Below, in pieces: positions 1-12,000 of a DNA stretch of 64,000 nt; position 1 is the first letter of the stretch, and the number at the start of each line of letters is the position of its first letter. Made by a program: the position numbers and the translations under genes. The stretch is from Gimesia maris. Lineage in GTDB: Bacteria; Planctomycetota; Planctomycetia; Planctomycetales; Planctomycetaceae. Under the pieces are notes generated by a model, which searched no databases, was not told the DNA's origin, and worked only from the letters and a program-made list of their open reading frames with translations. The DNA is taken from assembly GCF_008298035.1 (NCBI RefSeq), contig NZ_CP042910.1, positions 6,820,001 through 6,884,000 on the forward strand, given 5' to 3'.

Positions 1-3000
1 CCATTTCCATCTTTGACTCGCTGGCTATTGAAGGAGATGAGACGTTCCTGGTCAACCTGACCCAGATTCAGTCGAATGGATATAACGTCATTTTCGCCGA
101 TGACCAGGCCACCGTCACTATTGAAGATGAAACGCCAGAAATTTCGATCGATGACATCACCGTTAATGAAAACGCCGGAAACGCAACTTTGACTGTCACC
201 CTCGATCAGGCTGTGGCGAACACTTTTACTGTTGACTTTGCGACTTCTGATCAGACTGCCAAACAGACCACTGATTATCTCAGTACTGCAGGCACTCTGA
301 CCTTTAATCTGGGGCAGCTCACACAAACGATAAACGTACCGCTCGTGGACGACGGTCCTCTTGAATTTGATGAAACCTTCCTGGTCAGCCTGTTCAATAT
401 TCAATCAAGCGGAATCAATGTGATTTTCGCAGATGCACAGGCTGAGGTTACCATCGTCGATGACGAGAAACCGACGATTTCCATCGACAATGTCACAATT
501 CAGGAAACAGACAGCGGCACTAACAACGCTGTCTTCACAATTACCCGATCCGGGAAAAATCCGGGGGGACTGGATTTTAGTGAGCAAATTGATTTCACCA
601 CTCAAGACGGCACTGCCATCGCCGGACGGGATTACATTGCGACTCAGGGATCGATCAACTTTGCAGCAGATGCCACAGCGCTGATCCAGACAGCCACCGT
701 CGAAGTCCAGATTTACGGAGATACTTATACCGAGCTTGCTGAAACTTTCCTGGTCCTGCTGTCAAATACAGCCAGTCAGTCAACACTCCTTGAGGAAGCT
801 GGAACAGGCACCATCAACAACGACGATTCATCTCAACTTCTCATTAACGACGTCACCGTGGATAAAGCCGCCGGCAGAGCACTGCTGACAGTGACTCTCA
901 CCAATCCGGTTGAGGAGGCCGGACTGGTTTCAATTGATTTTGAAACCGTGGCAGGCACCGCACTTCCCGGCATCGATTATGAACCGACATCAAATATCAT
1001 TACTTTCGGACCGGGAGAACAATCGAAAACAATCAGCATTGTCACCTACAACAATACCCCCGACTGGCAGGAACCCGATAAATCGTTTGCCGTAAATCTG
1101 TTTAATTTAAAAAACAGTGGCCTGTATGTGACTCCCATCAACAGCTACGCGACGGTCGTTTTAGAAAACAATAATTCCGTATCGGAATACGAATTTAATT
1201 CGAAACTATATGCAACCGAAAACCCACAAGTCGATTCTCATTTCGGTGATCAGCTCTCTGTTGATAACAATACTCTGATCTCCTCTTCGCCTGAGGGGGT
1301 GACCGTCTATGTGCGTAACCAGCAGGGAACCCCCGCTTATTTATTCGACGATACCTGGGATATCCAGGCCTTGATTCAGGCCCCCGAGGGAGCGTCTGAC
1401 TCAAACTTTGGTGCTTCTATTGCCATCAGTGGTGATACGATCGTCATCGGCGCAAACGAAGCGCATGCAGAAGGCAGTACAGATCTGACAGGCGCAGTTT
1501 TTATCTATACCAGAAATGGTTCCGACTGGAACCTTCAACAGAAAATCACCGCTTCTCAATTTGGTAATGGTAATTTCGGCTCAATCGTCGCCATCGAAGG
1601 TGACCTTCTGGTCGCGAGTAGTGCAGAGCAGATCGGGAGAGTCTATATCTTTTCGCGCGAGAACGGCGTCTGGTCGGAAGAGGCAGAAGTATCCGGCAAT
1701 ATTAGTCTGGATACAGTAAATTATGTTTCCAGTCTGGCCATCGATAATTCTACGATTGTCATCGGCTCTAATACGGAGAGTGGATACAATCATATCAGCA
1801 CGGTAGCCATCGTAGAGAAAGTCAACAACGTCTGGAGTGTGACACAGAAACTGGAGAATTCCGATTTAGGTTATGGTTCCAGTGTTGATATCGAAGACAA
1901 TATAATAGTGGTCGGAGCTCCCGATTATGCTACTCTCTCAGGGGGCTATACCAGTCGGGGTAGAGTTCTGATTTACAGACTGGAAAATGGTGAATGGACT
2001 GGTCCCTCATATCTCTCTGATTCCTATATTGCCAACAACACCCGTTTTGGCAAACAGGTATTACTTCAGGACGGTCTGCTACTGGTCAGTGGCAATGATT
2101 TCCGCGGTGATGCCGACAATAATTCAAAAATCCATATCTTTCAGTTTCAGGGTTCAGACGTTCAAAGACAGGGAGAGATTCTCACTACAGACGAAGACAA
2201 GGATATCATATTTGCACACTCGATCGGGATTTCCGATGGCACTATTCTGATCGGTGCCCCTGACGATACAGACCCCAGAAATACAGGCGCCATCCACATC
2301 TACGGACCGGCCCATCCCCCCATCGTCTCCATTGATAGTGCCAGACTGGCTGTGAAAGAAGATGGCTCGAAGGAACTCATCCTGGAAGTCACACGTAGTG
2401 GTTCCAGTCCTGGTGATTTGAGTGCTGAAGGTTCCGTCGAATTCAGTACGTTTAATCTGGGAATTTCCAGCAGTACATTTCAGTCCATCACCGGCACGTT
2501 CGAGTTCACCGGGGATCCGAACGCGGTTTCACAAACCCAGATCTTCCATTTTTCTGTCAACAACACTGTCAACCTGGATCTGGAAAATCCACTTGTCCTG
2601 GGGATGTATAATTTATCGGGAGATGTCTTCCTCCCCGAGGCAGTCAGTACTCCCATAGATGTTTTTGAAAATCCGGTACTGATCTCGATAGATGATAAGG
2701 TCGTATCAGAATCAGATGAGACAGTGACTCTGACGGTCTCCCTCAACCAGCCTCTCGATACCGAGATCAGTATTGACTTTGCTACGCAATCCCAGACTGC
2801 GGATCGAAATGATTACCAGGAGAGTTCAGGCACCCTGACCTTCGCCGCCGGAGAACAGACCAAGACCATTACCATCGATATCAGGGAAACGAACTGGGTT
2901 GAACTGGCAGAAACGTTTCTGGTCAAATTATCCAATATCCAGTCTGACCGCGCTGATATCTTCCTGATCGATTCTCAAGCTCAAGTGACCATCATCGATG

Positions 3001-6000
3001 AGGACACTGCCACTGTTTCTATCAATGATATTACCGTTCACGAAGATGACGGCAAAGCCACACTGACAGTCTCCCTGGACCATCGGGTGGATTCTGGAAT
3101 TACAATCAATTTTGCAACGGTTGATCAAAGTGCCGTCGATTCAGAGGATTATCGCTCCTATTCATGGGTACTCGAATTTAGTCAGTACGATTATACCCAG
3201 ACCATTGATATCACTTTAACCAACGACGAATTGTTTGAACTGACCGAAACATTTGAAGTCATTCTGAGTCAACTCAACTCTTATGGGCGGAGTGTGACGA
3301 TTGCTGACAATACGGGAATTGTCGAAATCCTGGATGACGATCAGTCGCAATTTGCTGAATTCGATTCGAAAATCTTCTCCTCGGAGATTGCAACGGATGG
3401 CTATTTCGGCCGGGCGATGGCAGTAGATGGTGATACCCTGGTTGTCGGTTCTTATTTTTTCTCTAGCCATCCGACCCTTGAACCAGCCGTTTATGTCTAT
3501 ACTCGTAATGACCAGGGAACAACTGGAATCGAATCAGATGACACCTGGGAATTCCAGGCGAAACTGACTCCATCAGGTGGCGGAACCTGGGTTTTCGGCG
3601 GTGCGGTAGCCATCAGTGGGGGTATCATCGTCGTTGGTGACACACACGACATTACAAACGGTGAAGACAGTGGTGCGGTTTATGTCTTTCGCCGCTCAGG
3701 TCAAACCTGGTCCCTGGATCAGAAACTGGTCGCCTCCGATGGTGGCAGCCATGACTATTTTGGTGATGAGGTGGCCATTGAGAACAACACGATCGTTGTC
3801 GGTGCCTATAGCGCCGATCTGCGCAATAGTAATGGAGACGTAATCCTGGAGAATTCCGGAGCAGTCTATGTCTTCAACCAGGAAATCGACGACTGGGTCG
3901 AAAATGCCAAACTGGTGGCTGATGATCCTCAAGCAGGGAAATCTTTTGGAATTAGTCTGGCGTTGGATGGAAACACCATTCTGGTCGGTGCTCCCCGGGA
4001 TGGATTAGCAGGTCCCCAGATCCCTGATTCCGGAAATGGCGCCGTCTATGTTTTCGAACGCACCACTTCAATCTCGAAAGTCTGGAATCAGACTCAGAAA
4101 TTAACTCCCAGTCGGGATTATGAGGGGCAGCATTTTGGTGAATCAGTCAGCATAGAAGGTGACACACTTGTCGTCGGAGCTGGTTCCTATCAGAAATGGG
4201 ATCCGGATACGCGAATTTACTATCGCACGGGTGCAGCTTATGTCTTTACCAGGAACTTTTACGGGGACTGGAGTGAACAGCAGATTCTGGAGTCGGAAAC
4301 TTATCAGGAAGTCTATTTCGGGGATAAGGTGGAAATCGAAAACGGAATGATCGTCGTTCAATCATTCAATGCCTTGCCCTATCCCGACTCAAGCAGGACC
4401 CTGCATGTCTATTCTGAGCAGAATCACAACTGGACCTTGCAAGAGAAATTTTCCGGATCAGACCCGGTCGACAACGGAGCCTTTGGTTATAATTTTGGAA
4501 TAAGCGGAAATACCATTCTCATCAGTGACGTCAGTAACGATGAACAAGCATCAAATGCAGGAGTCATTTATGTAAGATCTCTTTATAATCTGCCTCTCGT
4601 AACAATTGAGGATGTCACCATCACGGAAGGCGATAATGGCTCTCAACTGGTCACAGTTCAGGTAACGCGGAAGGGGAATAAGAAAGGCGACTTGAGCATC
4701 CCTGCCTTGATGGAATTCACCACTCTCAACGGTACGGCTACAACACTTGATGGTGACTATTTTGAAAAATCAGGGACGCTTGCCTTCGAGGGTGACGCCG
4801 ACGCCCTGTCACAAACCCGGACAATTTCAATTTATATCCAGGGTGATATCCGGTTGGAGGATGATGAAGAATTTTATGTTGAATTGTCGAATGCAATTGG
4901 TATGGCCCGCCTCATCCAGACTACAGCGACTGTGACCATCACGAACGACGATCGTATCACGATCTCTGCCAGCGACTTGACAGTGAATGAATCCGAACAG
5001 TCGGCTGAAATCACTGTCCGATTAAGTCATCCTGTCTCCGAGGAAGTCAGAGTGAGTTACAGGACAACAGGACAGTCCGCGACCACAGGTACTGACTTTC
5101 AGTCGACCTCTGGTACTCTGATTTTCAATCCCGGAGAACAGACGAAAATGATCACGGTTCCGCTGATCAACTCTGAAGAGGTGGAAGGAGACGAAAAGTT
5201 TGTAGTCAGCCTGTTCAGTCTGGTTTCCGGATCTACAGATATCACAATACCGGATCCAGTATACTGGGTCACCATCATCGACGATGATCAGGCAAAGGTA
5301 TCCATAAGTGACCTGACCATTGACGAGGAAGCCGGTTTTGCCACGCTGACAGTCTCGCTCGACCAGACCGTTGAATCGAATGTCTCCCTCGATTACTCCA
5401 CCGTAGATGGAACTGCACTCAGCGGTGAAGACTATGAAAGTACCACCGGCACCGTGACTTTCAATCCCGGTGAGCAGTCAAAGACGATCACCATCCCCAT
5501 CATCAATACGAACCTCATCGAAGCCGATGAAACCTTCCTGGTCAACCTGAGTAACCTCCAGGCAAACGGCCTCGATGTCATCCTTGCGGATACTCAGGCT
5601 GAAGTTACCATCACGGACTCCGATCAACCATCGTTTTCCATCGACGACATCACAGTCAATGAAGATGCTGGAACTGCAACTCTTACAGTAACCCTGGATC
5701 AGCCCCTCACCTCTGTGATCACGGTCGATTTCGCCACTGCGGATCAGGACGCGAACAGCATTTCCGATTACCAGCAACAGTCCGGAACCCTGACGTTCAA
5801 TCCCGGTGAGACGACTAAAACCATTGAGATTATCATTCTTAACTCTGACTCCACCGAAGCAGACGAAACATTTCTGGTGAACCTGCTCAATCCGCAATCC
5901 AGTATTTTCCAGCCTACGCTGACCGACAATCAGGCGGTTGTGACGATTCACGATGATGATCAGAGTACTCTTTCGATTGATGACATCGCTGTCGATGAAA

Positions 6001-9000
6001 ATACCGGAACCGCTTTGATCACTGTTTCTCTCGATCAAAAGGTCGAGGGAGTCCTTACCGTTGATTTTGCGACGGCAGATCAGGTCGCGGTCAGTGGTAC
6101 TGACTATCTGGCTACCTCAGGAACGCTGACATTTAACCCCAATAATCTGACTCAGACGATCTCTGTCCCTCTGGTGAATTCAGAACTGGTGGAACTTGAC
6201 GAAGTATTCCTGATCAACATATTCAACCTGCAGACGCAGGGACTGGCAGTCAGTATTGCTGATCCCCAGGGAGAGGTCACAATCCGCGATGATGACCGGG
6301 CAACAGTTACCATCGATGAACTGACCGTCAATGAAGAGACCGGCTCCGCCACACTCACGGTCTCACTTGATCATCCGGTCGATACCAGCATCTCTCTCGA
6401 TTACAGTACGGCTGACGGTACAGCAATCAGCGGCAGCGATTATCAGTCCACGACCGGCACGCTGACTTTCAACCCGAATCAGCAGACTCAAACCATTACC
6501 ATTCCATTGATCAATACGGACCTCGTGGAAGACGAGGAATACTTCCTGGTGAACCTGAGTAACCTTCAGCCAAACGGACGCGATGTCGTTCTGGGAGTGA
6601 CTCAGACAAATGTCACTATCACCGACACCGATCAGCCAGCGTTTTCCATAAACGATATCACAGTTAATGAAGGCACTGGAACCGCGAATGTTACGGTCAC
6701 CCTCGATCAGCCACTGACGTCCATCGTTACGGTCGATTTCTCAACATCAGACCAGACAGCCACCAGTGGCAGTGACTACCAGGCTGCCTCCGGCACCCTG
6801 GTCTTTAACCCGGGAGATACTTCCATAATCATCCAGATCCCGCTCATCGACACTGACAGCACAGAAGTAGATGAAACGTTCCTGGTCAACTTAAGCAATC
6901 CACAATCCAGCGTTTACCAGCCGACTCTGGCCGTCCCTCAGGCAGTTGTCACCATTCAGGATAATGATCCTGGCAGTATCTCCATCAATGACATTACCGT
7001 GGATGAAGGTGCAGGAACTGCGCTCGTCACCGTATCACTTGATCGGGAAGCAAACACTGCTATTTCCGTCAACTATGCCACCGCTGATGGTTCGGCTGTC
7101 AGCGGTTCCGATTATCAGTCTACATCCGGCACCCTGACCTTTAACCCGGGAGATACAAGCCTTACCATCTCAATCCCATTGATTGACTCTGATCTGATTG
7201 AAACCGCTGAATCATTCTATGTGAACTTGTCGAATCTGCAGGCTCCCGGTCTGGATGTCAGCCTCGCCGATGACCGAGGGCAGGTCACCATAAAAGATGA
7301 CGACCGGGCAATACTCTCAATCCAGAACCTCACCGTCGATGAAGATATCGGTACTACCCTCCTGACAGTTTCTCTTGATCAGCCGCTGCTGACCAGCATC
7401 GCGATCGATTTTGAAACACTCAACGGCACCGCTCTGGCCAATTCAGATTTTACTTCAACATCTGGTACACTGATCTTTAACACAGGGATCACAACACAAA
7501 CCATCAGCTTGACAATCCTGGATGACGACCTGCAGGAACCAGCAGAGTCATTTTTCGTCAAGCTCTCCAGCCTGGAGCAGAACGGCTCCCCCGTCGATCT
7601 TGTCAACGATCTGGCGGAAATCACGATCCTGGATAACGATCTGGCAAAACTCTCTATAAATGATATCGAGGTCAATGAAGATCTCGGGACTGCCACTCTG
7701 ACTGTTTCTCTTGACCGGACGCTGACGACTGCTTTTTCAGTAGACTTCCTTACGATCGACGGCACCGCTGAAGTTAACTCTGACTATCTCACCAACAGCG
7801 GCACTCTGACTTTCAATCCGGGAGACGTGACGAAAACCATCGACGTTTCCATTGTGGATTCAGACAACGTCGAGCTCACCGAAACACTGCAGGTGCAACT
7901 CACCAACCTGCAGGCAGCAGACTATCTGGTCAGCCTGTCCGATCCTGTTGGAGAAATCAGCATTCTGGATGATGATCAGGCTACGCTCTCAATCGACGAT
8001 ATCACTGTCGATGAAAATTCAGGCACTGCTCAACTGACCGTCTCACTGAGTCAGCCAGTAGAATCAACGGTGCTGGTTGAGTATGCCACAGCTGACCAGA
8101 CCGCCGTTGCACTCTCTGACTATCTGCAGACCAGCGGCACTCTCACTTTCTATTCAGGTGAAACGACAAAATTTATTACCGTCAATCTGGTTGACAATGA
8201 TCAGTTGGAAACAGACGAAAACCTGTTAGTGAACCTGAGCCAGCTCCAGTCCAGTGCCGATGTCATCATTCTTGACAATCAGGGGCTGATCACGATCCAC
8301 GACGAAGATCAGGCTACGATTTCTCTGCAGGATGTGATCGTCAGTGAAACCGCCGGAAAAGCGATCCTTACAGTCTTGCTCGACAAATCGGTTGACTCAA
8401 ATGTCACCTTGAATTTCACCACCATCGATCAGAGTGCCACATCCCCCGAGGATTATGTCAGTCAATCCGGCATTCTCACGTTCGCTTCGGGAACAAAACA
8501 CCAGACGATCGAAATTGATCTGGTTGACAGTGCCCAGGTAGAACTCCTGGAAACATTTGATGTGCAACTCAGCAATATCCAGTCTGATGGTTTGAATTTC
8601 GTCTTCGCTGACGACCGGGCTACCATCACCATTAAAGATGACGATCTCGGCGATTATGAATGGAAGTCCAAACTGTATGCCGAGGGAACCGTTCATCCCG
8701 CTGATGTCTTCGGCTATAATAACGCCGTCGATGGTGACACGCTGATTTCCGGTTCACCGGGTTGGGATCATATTCATAATGGCCCGGAAGGCCCCTTCCT
8801 CAGCTATGGCGGCGCCTTCATCTATGTCAGGAATGACCAGGGCACTCCTGACTATTCCGGTGATGATACCTGGGACTATCAGTCAACGTTATTTGCTTCT
8901 GATGCCGACACATATTCAGACAATTATGGCTGGTCGGTGGATATCAGTGGAGATACCGCCGTTGTGGGGGCTCCCCAGGGCGACGGAACTATAGATAATA

Positions 9001-12000
9001 TAGGATCTGCATACGTCTACACACGCTCGAACGGCGTCTGGACCTTCCAGCAGGAACTGAATGCTTCCGATGCCAAGTTTAACAGTTTTTTTGGCAGCAT
9101 TGTCACTATCGAAGGCGACACGATCGTTGTCGGGGCAAGAGTCGAAAACAACAACACTGGCTCCGCGTATGTCTTTACGCGAGTTGATGGAGTCTGGACC
9201 GAGACAGCGAAACTGGTGGCTGATGATGCTGAAGAAGAGATGAATTTCGCCAATACAATAGATATTGAGAATTCTACCATTGTCGTTGGAGCGATGTATG
9301 AATCTGAAACGTATCCAAGGAGTGGAGCCGTTTATATTTTTACCGAGCAGGATGGCGTCTGGACACAATCTCAGAAGCTGAAAGATTCTACCCCTGGCAC
9401 GTATGGGAGATTTGGTAATTCAGTCAGCCTGGAAGGTGATCTGCTCCTAATTGGTGCACCATCCTATCTGAATTATTCTCATAGTGCAGGAAAAGCCGTT
9501 CTTTACCAGCGCAACCCCGAAAATGGGTTATGGTCGCCTTTACAGAATCTGGTTGCATCAGACGCTGCATTTAATTCCCACTTCGGAAATTATGTGGAAA
9601 TCCATAATGAGCAGATTTTCGTTTCCGCAAGCTCTGATCCGACAGGAGTCGATGTGAACGGAGCGGTCTACCGTTTTGAGCAGGTAAATCAGGCCTGGGT
9701 TGAACAGCAGAAATTCAGTTCCCCGGATGCTGATCCCAGTGATTTTTATGGAGCGAGCTTTGTTGCCGCAAACGACATGCTACTGATCAGCGCTCGCTAT
9801 GATGACGATGTCGCCTTCAATACCGGTTCGCTCTATCTCTACGGACTTCCACAAAATCCGGCCATCACAATCGACGACGTCAGCATCACTGAAGCAGACG
9901 ATGGCTCCACCATGATCATCGCGAATGTCACACGCACCGCCACAAAACCTGGAGAACTGATTTTTGAGGCAACCGTCGATTTCAGCACCATCGATGGCAC
10001 CGCCACCATCGCAGACGGCGATTACGAAAACACGACAGGCACCATTACTTTTGAAAGTGATCCGAATGCCTCCAGTCAAACCCAGACCATTTCCATTCGC
10101 ATTTATGGCGATACTCTGCTGGAAACCGACGAAACGTTCGGCATCAAGTTACTGAATGTCACAGGCCATGCCCGCATCGCCGATTCGGAAGCGACTATCA
10201 CTATAGAAAATGATGACCAGGCGACGATCTCCATCAACGATGCGATCATCGACGAAGACGCCGGCAGCGTCTCAATCACGGTATCTCTCGACCATCCCAT
10301 CGATACGAGCATCAGTGTGGATTATGCCACGGCAGACCAGACGGCGAACTCTGCCAACGACTACACCACTACGACTGGCACATTGACTTTCAGCCCCGAA
10401 ATTCAGTCGCAAACCATTGTCATTGCCATCACCGACACAGATCTGGTGGAGTGGGACGAAACATTCCTCGTCAATCTCTCGGGACTCCAGACGAATGGAA
10501 GAAACGTGGTACTCGGAGACGCTCAGGCAGTCATCACCATTCATGATGATGACCAGGCGGCAATCTCCATCAACGATGCAACCATCGACGAAGACGCCGG
10601 CAGCGTCTCAATCACGGTATCTCTCGACCACCCCATCGATACGAGCATCAGTGTGGATTATGCCACGGCAGACCAGACCGCGAACTCTGCCAACGACTAC
10701 ACCACTACGACTGGCACATTGACTTTCAGCCCCGGGGATCAGTTACAAACCATTGTCATTCCCATTACCGACACTGATCTGGTGGAGTGGGACGAAACAT
10801 TCCTCGTCAATCTCTCGGGACTCCAGTCAAATGGAAGAAACGTGGAACTCGGAGATGCTCAGGCAGTCATCACCATTCACGATGATGACCAGGCGGCAAT
10901 CTCCATCAATGATATCTCTGTCTCTGAAGATGTGGGTACCGCGTTGGTAACCGTCACACTCGACATGCCCGTTACACAAACAATCAGTGTCAATTACGCA
11001 TTAAACGATCTGACAGCCCTCAGTTCTTCCGATTACACCGATACTTCAGGCACATTAACCTTTCTGCCTGGGGACCAGACAAAAACCATCAGCATTTCCA
11101 TTACCGACACTGATATTTTTGAAAATGATGAAATCTTCCAGGTACAACTCTCTCAGCTCCAGGCAAATGGATTAAATGTCGTGCTGGAAGATGATCTGGG
11201 GGAAGTTACCATCGTGGATGAGGCAAGCGGGTCGGCTGAGATTCAACTTCGCGTCGTAGATACTCCTACGATTACCGAACTCTCCGGCGAATCTGATACT
11301 TTACCCACACATCTGAACAATGTCAGTGAATGGGATACCTACTGGGTAGAATTCTGGATTGATACCAGCATACCTGTAAACCAGGGCGTCTTCTCGGCAG
11401 GGTTGGATTTCCATTACGATACAGCTTTCACTTCCGCTACAGAAATTGAATACGGAGCTGGTTTTGACACGAACCAGTCAGGGACCGTCGATGATCAGGC
11501 GGGAACCGTCTCGGATCTTTATGCGGAAACGAGTACAGATCATCTGGGTGAATCCCGTTTCCTGCTCTTTGCCCGACTGAAGTTTGAACCGCTGGCAACA
11601 GATCAGGTTGTCGTCGATATGGACGGCAAAAGTATCGGCCCCTATCACCTGGGGTTTGATATCACCTCCCAGCAGGTCTCCCTGAGTGGAGATGTTCCCG
11701 TCTATACATCAGTGTCAAACTTCTCTCAGACGCATATCTGGGCCAACCCGTTTGACTTCAATGATGATGACAAAATCAACTACCGGGATCTGATTCTTTT
11801 AGCAGGCGATTATAGTGATATCCCCAGTGAGTCTGATTCACAAAACAGCTGGATCTCTGATCTGAATCAGGACAACAAGGTGAATTATCGGGATTTAATT
11901 CTACTCGTCGGTAACTACGGAAAAAATAAAGCCGACAATCGCACTATCACCTACCCTGCCAACTATCCCGAGGTCTGGAATCAACATTTACTCGTCAATA

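Noticed and set aside
5478-6038. A 186-residue leftward frame inside the giant gene
   Set aside because: It is the antisense of Calx-beta repeats, whose regular codon pattern leaves long open antisense frames; no ribosome-binding site or motif.
10213-10884. CRISPR-like regular repeats
   Set aside because: The repeats are long, in-frame protein domains (336-nt period), without short repeats and unique spacers.
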